Shown piece after piece: positions 26,035-33,290 of a stretch of DNA of 64,000 nucleotides. The notes beneath the pieces were generated by a model, which ran no database searches, had not been told where the DNA came from, and saw only the letters and a list, made by a program, of their open reading frames with translations. This DNA comes from RYN-230 sp963829725. GTDB taxonomy: Bacteria > Actinomycetota > Actinomycetes > Streptosporangiales > Streptosporangiaceae. Numbering within the stretch: position 1 is the first letter of the stretch; every line of letters begins with the position of its first letter. The translations under genes were made by a program, and so were the position numbers. Location of the stretch: NCBI GenBank assembly GCA_963829725.1, contig CAWHJW010000014.1, positions 321,426 through 385,425 of the forward strand. Reading direction: 5' to 3'.

Positions 26035-26754
26035 TCAGTACATCAGCCAGAATGCGGAGACAGCCAGCGCCCCCACCGCCACGAGCGCGAACAACCCGAT
26101 CCAGGCTCCGGCGGGCAGGCCGGTGAGCCGGGCGAGCTGGTCCGCGTCCGACCGGGCCGCCCGGCCGCGGCGCCGGGACCGCTGCAGTTCCAGGACAGGC
26201 CGGACCCCGCCCAGCAGCAGGAACCAGGTCATCGCGTAGCCGAACGCAGCCTGGGCCAGCGGGACACCGCGCCAGACCACGATCGCGACGACGGCGGCCA
26301 CGCCGAGCACGGCGAGCAGCCCGTAGGCATTGCGCACGAGCAGCAGCAGGCAGGCGAGCAGGGCCAGGCTGAGCAGCAGGGTGGCGACCAGGTGCCCGGT
26401 GGCGAGCAGGGCCGCGGCGCCGAGGCCGAGCAGCGGCGGCGCCAGGTACCCGGCGGCCGCGGTGGCCACGATGCCCGGCCCGGTCGCGTTGCCGGCGGAC
26501 ACGGTGAGCCCGGCCGTGCTGCGGTGCACCCGCACTCCCTCCAGGCGCCGCCCGACAGCCAGCGCCACCAGCGCATGGCCCCCTTCGTGGGCGATGGTGA
26601 CCACGGTCCGGGTCACCGGCCACAGCCGCCGGGAGCCGACCAGGATCAGCGCGGCCAGGCAGCACAGCAGGATGACGGCGCGGGATGGCAGCGGCTGCAC
26701 GGAGACCGCCTCGTGCCACAGCTGGCCGGGCGACGTGGCGTGCATACCGGTCAT
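26035..26754 (-). CDS. M50-family-like integral membrane metallopeptidase
   Basis: About 239 aa with six to seven helices. The zinc motif HEGGH (HExxH) is at the start of an early helix (VVTIAHEGGHALVALAVGRRL), as in the M50B-like membrane proteins common in Actinobacteria, and an N-rich/GxxxP-like helix follows. No PDZ domain. Function unknown; regulated intramembrane proteolysis is the family theme. ATG 26754 or 26745 may start it. Confidence 0.8.
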   Translation of the reverse strand: MTGMHATSPGQLWHEAVSVQPLPSRAVILLCCLAALILVGSRRLWPVTRTVVTIAHEGGHALVALAVGRRLEGVRVHRSTAGLTVSAGNATGPGIVATAAAGYLAPPLLGLGAAALLATGHLVATLLLSLALLACLLLLVRNAYGLLAVLGVAAVVAIVVWRGVPLAQAAFGYAMTWFLLLGGVRPVLELQRSRRRGRAARSDADQLARLTGLPAGAWIGLFALVAVGALAVSAFWLMY

Positions 26755-26852
26755 CCTGCCAGCCTGGCGCCCGCGCAAGGGCCACGCCGCTGACTCCTGA
26801 GTGGTTTCCGAGCCAACTTCCAGACGGCTGGAAAGTTGGCATACTGCCGGGC

Positions 26853-27404
26853 ATGCGGCGGGTGTCAGTGGTCGGCAACAGCGGCTCCGGCAAGACCACG
26901 TTCGCGGCGGACCTGGCCCGCCGGATGGGTGTCCCGCACCTGGAGCTCGACTCGGTGTTCCACCAGCCCGGCTGGGTGCCGCTGCCGCCCGGGGAGTTCC
27001 GGGCCCGGGTGACGGAGTTCACCGCCGCCCCCGGATGGGTGGTAGACGGCAACTACACCACGGTCCGGGACATCGTCTGGGACCGCGCGGACACGGTGGT
27101 CTGGCTGGACCCGCCGCGCTGGCGGGTCATCAGGCGGATCACCTGGCGCACCCTGCGCCGCGCGGTGACCCGGGCGGAACTGTGGAACGGTAACCGCGAA
27201 CCCTGGGCCAACTTCTTCCGGCCGGATCCGGAGCGGTCGGTCATCGCCTGGTCGTGGACCCGTCATCGCGTGTACCAGGACCGGTACCGGCACGCCATGG
27301 CCGACCCGGCCAACGCCCATCTCCGGTTCATCCGGCTCACCGGACCGGATCAGGCGGCCGCGGTGCTCGCCGAGGCGGCTGGTGACGGGCCCGGCGCTGG
27401 GTGA
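26853..27404 (+). CDS. P-loop nucleoside/nucleotide kinase-like protein (FlaR/topology-modulation type)
   Basis: 183 aa. Walker A GNSGSGKTTFAADLA, then the characteristic LDSVFHQPGW and GNYTTVRDIVWDRADTVVWLD of the AAA/adenylate-kinase-like proteins formerly called DNA topology modulation FlaR-related. The true substrate is unknown. CATACT at 26840-26845 ends 7 nt before the ATG with no Shine-Dalgarno, so it is probably leaderless. The imperfect inverted repeat CCAACTTCCAG/CTGGAAAGTTGG (26813-26839) overlaps its promoter. Confidence 0.87.
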   Translation: MRRVSVVGNSGSGKTTFAADLARRMGVPHLELDSVFHQPGWVPLPPGEFRARVTEFTAAPGWVVDGNYTTVRDIVWDRADTVVWLDPPRWRVIRRITWRTLRRAVTRAELWNGNREPWANFFRPDPERSVIAWSWTRHRVYQDRYRHAMADPANAHLRFIRLTGPDQAAAVLAEAAGDGPGAG

Positions 27405-27611
27405 TACCCGGTGCCGGGAGGCCCTTCCCGCGCTGGCAGAAACAGCCGGACGGCGCCTGGCCCAGCACATCCGGCGGCCTGACGTGTCCTCGTGACCGGG
27501 ACCGGTTGCCGTGGCCCCCGGTGGCTGGCTGCGGCCTCCTGGGGATTCCGCATTGCTCAGCCGCCCTGCCCGGACGACCTTTCCCGGGATTCGGATAGCG
27601 GGGGCTGGGCG

Positions 27612-28349
27612 TCAGGCCGCCCCGGGCAGCACGCGGGGCTCGATCCGCTCCTCGCGGGCCTGATCGCCGTCACGGATGACCTGATAGGCGCCCTTGCCCG
27701 GGACTTCGGTCAGTGCCTCGGTCATCTGGGTGCCGCGGTAGAGCAGGCCGACGCCGTCGTCGGTGGCGTATCCGCCGGGCAGCGTCCCGTCAGCGATCAG
27801 GCTCTGGAAGAGGGGCCGGCGCTGGGCCTCGGAGTCGTAATGAACGCCGTTCGAGCAGGGCAGGAAGCCCAGGCCGTTGGTAACCGGCCGTAGGTCCGGC
27901 CCGAAGGAGTCCGTAGTGCCGCCGACGTGCCAGCAAACGGACCCCGCGGAGACCCCGGTCAGCACGACGCCTGCCTCCCAGGCCTGGCGGAAGCTCTGTT
28001 CCAGGTCATGCAGCCGCCACAGCGCGAGCAGGTTCGCGACGCTGCCGCCGCCGACCCAGATGACATCCTGGACCAGCAGGAACCCGGTGATGTCGCCGAC
28101 GTTCGGCATCGGGAACAGGCTCAGGTGCGCGACGTCCACGCCGGCTTCCCGGCCTGCCTCGCTGAGCCATGCCTGGAACCAGCGCTGGTCGCCGTCGGCG
28201 GTGCCGACATGGCAGAGCCGGGGCGCCCGCCCGTCAACCCCGGCCAGCTCGATGGCGTGGAGCAGCAGTGGGGCGAAGGCGATCTCCGAGCGTCTGCCCC
28301 GGCGCAGCCCGCCCGAGGTGGCCAGGATCGTCGGGGTGGCAGCGGGCAT
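27612..28349 (-). CDS. Peptidase E-like (S51 family) protein
   Basis: 245 aa. The nucleophile elbow GVSAGSVCW carries the catalytic Ser; VIWVGGGSVANLLALWR and the C-terminal GYATDDGVGLLYRG are also typical of S51 Asp-dipeptidases. ATG 28349 begins MPAATPTILATSGGL; the frame extends further upstream without good starts. It may hydrolyse Asp-X dipeptides or have cyanophycinase-related activity. Confidence 0.88.
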   Translation of the reverse strand: MPAATPTILATSGGLRRGRRSEIAFAPLLLHAIELAGVDGRAPRLCHVGTADGDQRWFQAWLSEAGREAGVDVAHLSLFPMPNVGDITGFLLVQDVIWVGGGSVANLLALWRLHDLEQSFRQAWEAGVVLTGVSAGSVCWHVGGTTDSFGPDLRPVTNGLGFLPCSNGVHYDSEAQRRPLFQSLIADGTLPGGYATDDGVGLLYRGTQMTEALTEVPGKGAYQVIRDGDQAREERIEPRVLPGAA

Positions 28350-28490
28350 GACAGGAACCCTACGGCGGGAACCGTCAGCCCGGCCAGCCAATGCCGGTAT
28401 GGCACTCCGCCTGCACCGCGGCGGGGAGATCAGCGGCAGCTCAGGCGAGGGGAAAGGGGTGCGGGGGGACCGGGGCGGCCCTCTCGGCGG

Positions 28491-29280
28491 TCAGCGCCGG
28501 GACAGGGCGTCGATGCGGGCGACCTCGCCGGCGGTCAGCGAGAAGCCGAGGAGGTCGATGTTGGCCGCGATCCTGGCCGGCTGAGCGGACTTGGGGATGA
28601 CGGGAATGCGGTGCTCGACGTGCCAGCGCAGCACGACCTGGGCGGGCGTCACGCCGTGCGCCCCGGCCACCTCGGCCAGCACCCGGTCGGTCAGGTTGGT
28701 GCCCTTGAGCGGGCTGTACCCCTCCACCGTGACCTGCCGCTGCCGGCTCGCGGCCAGCATCCCCGCGTCGTAGAGAGCGGGGCTCCACGGGACCTGGTTG
28801 ACCACCGGGGCCACGCCGCTCGCCTGGATCAGGGTGTCGATCTGCTTGATGGAGTAGTTGCTGACCCCCACCGCGCGGGTCTTGCCCTCCTCGCGCAGGG
28901 CCAGGAACTCATGCCAGACCCGGTTGAGGGCGCGGGCCGCCGGTGGCCAGTGCACCAGCCACAGGTTGACGTAGTCGGTGCCCAGGGCGCGCAGGCTGGC
29001 ACACAGCGTGTGCCGTTCCCGGCCCACCCGGCCGGGCGGGAGCTTGGTGGTGAGGAACACCTGCCTCCGGTCCAGCCCGCTGTCCCGCAGTGCCTGGCCG
29101 ACCTCGGCCTCGTTGCCGTACATGGTGGCCGTGTCGATGTGCCGGTAACCGGCCTCCAGGGCCCCCCGGATCGCGTCGTCAGCCGGCCGAGCCGCGCAGT
29201 TGCCAGGTGCCGAACCCGATCATCGGCATGGCGACTCCGCCGGGCAGCAGTACGGAGGGGATGTCTGGCGCCTTCGTCAT
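28491..29280 (-). pseudogene. Aldo/keto reductase, frameshifted near the N-terminus
   Basis: ATG 29280 encodes MTKAPDIPSVLLPGG then MPMIGFGTWQLRG, the usual AKR start, and then meets TGA. The family continues in another frame from ADDAIRGALEAGYRHIDTA into MYGNEAEVGQALRDSGLDR, KAVGVSNY-like TRAVGVSNYS and the end at 28491. One extra base (or two missing) at about 29190-29200 separates them. With correction the protein would be about 263 aa, with the catalytic Tyr in TATMYGN and the Lys in LTTKLPP. Confidence 0.75.
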
Positions 29281-29360
29281 AAGGCACATTCTGCCTGCTC
29301 ACCATGGCGCTCCCCAGGGGCCCCGGTCCTGAGCTGTCCCTGGGGCAGCCGGGCGTCCCG

Positions 29361-30035
29361 TCATGCCACCGGCGTCCCACTGGTCGCGGTCAGCCCCGCG
29401 TACAGGTCCGTCAGCCGCCTGGTCACCGGCCCGGGCGCGCCACTGCCGATCACCCGCCCGTCCAGCCGGGTCACCGCGGCCAGGCCGCCCATGGTGCCGG
29501 TCACGAAGACCTCGTCCGCGGCGTAGAACTGGGTCAGGCTGTGGTCGCCGACCACGCAGGGCAGGCCGTCCGCGGCGGCGAGTTCGAGCACCGCGGCCCC
29601 CTCCCACACCGCGTCGCCGCCCTGGACGGCGGAGTCGAACGGGCTGACCGCCGCCTCGTCCCGGTGGGTCAGCCGGCCCGCGACGTTCCCGCGGCCCGGC
29701 CGCCCAGCACAGCATTTCCGGGCCGGACGGCACGCTGAGCGCCGTGCACAGCGCCCGCAGCATTGGCTCCGGGCGTTCCAGCAGGTCGCGTGCGTCCAGC
29801 ACGGGGCCGCCGAACGCATCGACGATCTCGGCCTGCTGCCAGCGGCCGAGATCGTCGAAGGCCGGCGTGGCCCGTACCCGGGCGTGGGGTGGTCGGGGCC
29901 GGCGGGCCAGTAGAAGGCGTACAGCGGCTCGTCAGTCACCACGGTGTCCGGGCGGTTCTCCCAGGCCCGCATGAGCGCGGTGGACACGGTGCGCGGCCCG
30001 GACCACATCGCGATCCGGGCCGCGTCACTGCTCAT
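29361..30035 (-). pseudogene. Deleted remnant of a sulfotransferase / branched-chain aminotransferase-like fusion
   Basis: The start MSSDAARIAMWSGPRTVSTA is the PAPS-binding end of a sulfotransferase-like domain. After VTDEPLYAFYW the matching sequence jumps, in another frame, to GPVLDARDLLERPEPML and ALCTALSVPSGPEMLCWAAG, so the middle of that domain is gone. Back in the first frame GRLTHRDEAAVSPFDSAVQG starts a PLP-fold class IV aminotransferase, which then jumps from VWEG directly to AVLELAAADGLPCVVGDH and FYAADEVFVTGTMGGLAAV; about 150 residues including the PLP Lys are missing. Fusion proteins of this kind are known in actinomycetes and plants. Clearly non-functional. Confidence 0.7.
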
Positions 30036-30066
30036 GCGCTCCCGCCGGGCGTGGGTGTCCCTCGGG

Positions 30067-30693
30067 TCATCCGCCGCCCGGTTCCCCGCCCAGCCGGCCG
30101 GACTCGGCGCCGATCGAGGTGTCCTCCCCGTGCCCGGTATGCACGATCGTCTCCGGTGGCAGGTCCATCAGCCGGTCCTGGATCGACGCGATGATCGCGG
30201 CGGGGTCTGAATATGACCGGCCGGTCGCGCCCGGGCCGCCGTGGAACAGGGTGTCCCCGGAGAACACGACGTGCAGGGCGGGCGCGTACAGGCACACGCT
30301 GCCCGGCGAATGGCCGGGGGTATGCAGGACCTGCAGCGGGGTGGCCGCGCTCTCGATGAACTCCTCGTCGGCCAGATCGCCGTCGGGCAGATCGCCGGGG
30401 TAGATCATCCGCCACAGGACATGGTCGGCGGGGTGCATCAGCACCGGCGCTCCCGTCGCCTCGGCGACCTGCGGTGCCGCGTTGATGTGGTCGTTGTGCC
30501 CGTGGGTGCAGACGATGGCGGACAGCCTGCGCTCGCCGACCGCGGCCAGGATCGCCTCCGGGTCGTGCGCCGCGTCGATGACGAGGACCTGCTGGTCGTC
30601 GCCGAGCAGCCACACGTTGTTGTCCACCGGGAAGTCCTCGCCGTCCAGCGAGAAGGTCCCCGAGGTGACGACCTTCTCGAGACGCGCCGTCAT
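30067..30693 (-). CDS. MBL-fold hydrolase of the mycothiol formaldehyde pathway
   Basis: 208 aa metallo-beta-lactamase-fold protein with THGHNDH, the metal ligand His in HTPGHSPGS and the Asp in FSGDTLF. In Actinobacteria this gene regularly follows the S-(hydroxymethyl)mycothiol dehydrogenase gene, and it is proposed to hydrolyse the S-formylmycothiol product. Its start overlaps the dehydrogenase stop (ATGA), so the pair is one operon. Confidence 0.88.
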   Translation of the reverse strand: MTARLEKVVTSGTFSLDGEDFPVDNNVWLLGDDQQVLVIDAAHDPEAILAAVGERRLSAIVCTHGHNDHINAAPQVAEATGAPVLMHPADHVLWRMIYPGDLPDGDLADEEFIESAATPLQVLHTPGHSPGSVCLYAPALHVVFSGDTLFHGGPGATGRSYSDPAAIIASIQDRLMDLPPETIVHTGHGEDTSIGAESGRLGGEPGGG

Positions 30694-31778
30694 CCGAGCG
30701 TCACCACGCTGCGCAGCACCTCGCCGCGTTCCATCTTGGTGAACGCCTCCTCGACCGCGTCCAGCGAGATCGTCTCGGAGACAAACTTCTCCAGCGGCAG
30801 GCGGCCCTGCAGGTACAGGTCGATGAGCACGGGGAAGTCGCGCTCGGGCAGGCAGTCGCCGTACCAGGAGGACTTGAGCGCGCCGCCGCGGCCGAAGACG
30901 TCCAGCAGCGGGAGGTCGATGCGCATCTCCGGGGTGGGCACGCCGACCAGGACCACCGTGCCGGCCAGGTCCCGCGCGTAGAACGCCTGCTGGTAGGTCT
31001 CCGGGCGGCCGATCGCCTCGATCACCACGTCCGCGCCGTTGCCGTCGGTCAGCGCCCGGATCTGCTCCACCGGGTCGGATTCGCGCGAGTTGACCACGTG
31101 GGTGGCGCCGAACTGCTTCGCCCAGTCCAGCTTCCGCGGGTCGATGTCCACCGCGATGATGGTCCGGGCCCCGTTCAGCGCCGCGCCGAGGATCGCGGCG
31201 TCACCGACCCCGCCGCAGCCGATCACCGCCACCGTGTCCCCCCGGGTGACCGGCGCGGTGTTGATGGACGCGCCCAGGCCCGCCATCACGCCGCAGCCGA
31301 GCAGCCCGGCCACCCCGGGCTTGGCCGCCGGGTTCACTTTGGTGCACTGCCCCGCGGCGACCAGCGTCTTCTCCGCGAACGCCCCGATGCCCAGCGCGGC
31401 GGACAGCCCGGTACCGTCCTGCAGGGACATCTTCTGGGTGGCGTTATGGGTATTGAAGCAGTACCAGGGGCGCCCGCGGCGGCAGGCCCGGCACTCCCCG
31501 CAGACCGCGCGCCAGTTCAGGATGACGAAGTCACCGGGGGTCACGGAGGTCACCCCGTCGCCGACCGCTTCCACCACCCCGGCGGCCTCATGACCCAGCA
31601 GGTACGGGAAGTCCTCGCCGATCCCGCCCTCCCGGTAGTGCAGGTCGGTATGGCACACCCCGCAGGCCTGCACGCGAACCAGCGCCTCCCCGGGCCCCGG
31701 ATCGGGAACGACGATGGTGGCCACCTCGACGGGGGCACCCTTAGCTGGGGCGATGACGCCCCGCACCTTTATTGTCAT
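30690..31778 (-). CDS. mscR: S-(hydroxymethyl)mycothiol dehydrogenase
   Basis: 362 aa class III zinc alcohol dehydrogenase oxidising the formaldehyde-mycothiol adduct with NAD (also nitrosomycothiol reductase). Catalytic zinc ligands appear in CGVCHTD and GHEAAG; structural zinc Cys in CGECRACRRGRPWYC; NAD-binding loop GCGGVGDAAILGAALNGA. The segment NTHNATQKMSLQDGT is specific to this subfamily. The start is ATG 31778. Formaldehyde could come from demethylation reactions such as those of the MttB-type system, but that link is speculative. Confidence 0.93.
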   Translation of the reverse strand: MTIKVRGVIAPAKGAPVEVATIVVPDPGPGEALVRVQACGVCHTDLHYREGGIGEDFPYLLGHEAAGVVEAVGDGVTSVTPGDFVILNWRAVCGECRACRRGRPWYCFNTHNATQKMSLQDGTGLSAALGIGAFAEKTLVAAGQCTKVNPAAKPGVAGLLGCGVMAGLGASINTAPVTRGDTVAVIGCGGVGDAAILGAALNGARTIIAVDIDPRKLDWAKQFGATHVVNSRESDPVEQIRALTDGNGADVVIEAIGRPETYQQAFYARDLAGTVVLVGVPTPEMRIDLPLLDVFGRGGALKSSWYGDCLPERDFPVLIDLYLQGRLPLEKFVSETISLDAVEEAFTKMERGEVLRSVVTLG

Positions 31779-32024
31779 CCGCCCATCGTGCCGAATCCGG
31801 TAACCCAACGGAAGCTGCGGGGTGGCCTGACCAGCGTGTTGGCCTGGTAGCGCGCGGCGGATGCGGGGCGGGCCGCGGTGCACGGGCACGTCGCGCAACT
31901 GCGCCATGCAACTTGCACATCGGTCAGCAGACCGATGTTTCCGCCCGGCGGGCCGGCCATCGTGTTCTGAATGCACAGCGTTACATGCCGATACCCGGCC
32001 CGAACCGGCCCGGCCGAGAACCTG

Positions 32025-32417
32025 ATGACCCCGGTGGCGGCGGCCCGCGTGGCCGTGCACGGCCCCTACCGCATCTGTCTCCCGGCCGGGCCGCCGGCGG
32101 CGAAGGAAGCCCGGCGCCATGTCTGGGTGATCATCCACACCTGGGATGTCCCTATCGACGCTTACGCGGCGGCCCTGCTCACCAGCGACCTGGTCACCGA
32201 GGTTATCTCCCGTGACGAGAATGCGGCGGTGCAGTTAATGATCAGTTGGGTGGACAGTCAGTTCCGTGTCGAGGTATGTGACGTCCGCAGTCCCGGGCCA
32301 GCCGGCCTGGGCCTGCTTTCCGGCGGGGAGGGCGAGTCCGGGCTGGCGCTAGTAGTGAACGCGCGGCGGAATCTGCGGCTGCCGCAGCCGCCGGACCTAG
32401 ACCGGCAGGGACAGTGA
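32025..32417 (+). CDS. RsbW-like ATP-binding protein, degenerate paralogue
   Basis: 130 aa. It is clearly related to the next gene (AARRHVWVIIHTWDVPIDAY versus AQARRHVRAVIGAWDAPVDDY), but the N-box that binds Mg-ATP, ELVTNAVKH in the neighbour, reads DLVTEVISR here: the invariant Asn is Glu. The glycine-rich G box is also poorly kept (GLGLLSGGEGESGLAL). It may have lost kinase activity and kept a binding role. Overlaps the next gene by 4 nt. Confidence 0.65.
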   Translation: MTPVAAARVAVHGPYRICLPAGPPAAKEARRHVWVIIHTWDVPIDAYAAALLTSDLVTEVISRDENAAVQLMISWVDSQFRVEVCDVRSPGPAGLGLLSGGEGESGLALVVNARRNLRLPQPPDLDRQGQ

Positions 32418-32860
32418 TGACCATGATGGCACCGGTCCGCATGACGGTGCAGCGGCCCTGCCGACTCGGCCTGACCCCCGGGCCCGCTGCGGCGGCCCAG
32501 GCCCGCCGCCACGTCCGCGCCGTCATCGGCGCATGGGACGCCCCGGTGGATGACTACGTCGCGGCCCTGCTCACCAGCGAGCTGGTGACCAATGCGGTCA
32601 AGCACGTCCCGGATCACCCGGGCTCGATCGATCTCGTGATCAGCTGGGCCAGCGGTGAGTTGCGGGTGGAAGTGCACGACCGGTCGAGGTCAGCGCCGGT
32701 GGTGATCGACGCGTCGCCCGAGGCGGAAGCCGGGCGCGGGCTGATGCTGCTGGCCCGCCTGGCCACCGACTGGGGGTACCGCGAGACAGGCACCGGCAAG
32801 GCGGTCTACTTCACGCTGGCCGCGCAGGCGGACGGCCGGGAGGTGGCCGGCGATGCGTGA
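32414..32860 (+). CDS. Anti-sigma/anti-anti-sigma regulator kinase, HATPase (RsbW-like)
   Basis: 148 aa histidine-kinase-type ATPase domain protein. N box SELVTNAVKHVPD, and RGLMLLARLATDWGYRETGTGKAVYFTL contains the G boxes. Such proteins phosphorylate anti-sigma-factor antagonists and bind sigma factors in stress and developmental regulation. Middle gene of a three-gene overlapping operon ending in the BlaI-like regulator. Confidence 0.88.
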   Translation: MMTMMAPVRMTVQRPCRLGLTPGPAAAAQARRHVRAVIGAWDAPVDDYVAALLTSELVTNAVKHVPDHPGSIDLVISWASGELRVEVHDRSRSAPVVIDASPEAEAGRGLMLLARLATDWGYRETGTGKAVYFTLAAQADGREVAGDA

Positions 32861-33245
32861 GTTCGGTGAGCTGGAATCCGCGATCATGGACGTGGCGTGG
32901 GCCAGCGACCGGCCCTTCCTGGTCCGGGAGGTCCGGGAGCGGCTCTGCTACAGCCGGCCGCTCGCCTACACGACCGTGATGACGGTGATGGGAATCCTGT
33001 ACAACAAGGGCGTGCTGCGCCGGGAGAAGCACGGCCGGGCCTGGCGGTACTGGCCGTCCGAGTCGCGGGAGGAGCACGACGCCCGGCTGATGGCCGAGGT
33101 GCTCCGGTCCGGCGGGAATCACCGTGTGACCATGCTGCAGTTCGTGGCCCGGGCCAACGACGAGGAGCGCGAGGCGCTGTGCGACGCCGTGCTGCGCGAT
33201 GCCGTGCTGCGCGACGCCGTGCTGGGCGTGCGGGTCGGGGGCTGA
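32853..33245 (+). CDS. BlaI/MecI/CopY-family repressor
   Basis: 130 aa. Winged helix FGELESAIMDVAWASDRPFL, then YTTVMTVMGILYNKGVLRRE, the standard BlaI pattern. The C-terminal tail contains three copies of a 15-bp repeat (33182-33226) encoding DAVLR. No BlaR1-type sensor is adjacent; it overlaps the RsbW-like gene by 8 nt. Its targets are unknown. Followed by an 18-bp-stem terminator. Confidence 0.9.
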   Translation: MREFGELESAIMDVAWASDRPFLVREVRERLCYSRPLAYTTVMTVMGILYNKGVLRREKHGRAWRYWPSESREEHDARLMAEVLRSGGNHRVTMLQFVARANDEEREALCDAVLRDAVLRDAVLGVRVGG

Positions 33246-33248
33246 ACT

Positions 33249-33290
33249 CCGCGGCCAGCTGAGCCCCCCAGCGGGCTCAGCTGGCCGCGG
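33249..33290. terminator. Perfect 18-bp stem terminator
   Basis: CCGCGGCCAGCTGAGCCC, loop CCCAGC, exact complement. It serves the convergent BlaI-like and LuxR-like genes; the stop codon of the latter lies in the right arm. Confidence 0.75.

Noticed and set aside
25991..27052. 353-codon minus-strand frame over the M50-like and kinase genes
   Set aside because: Out-of-frame shadow; both real genes have recognised motifs in other frames.
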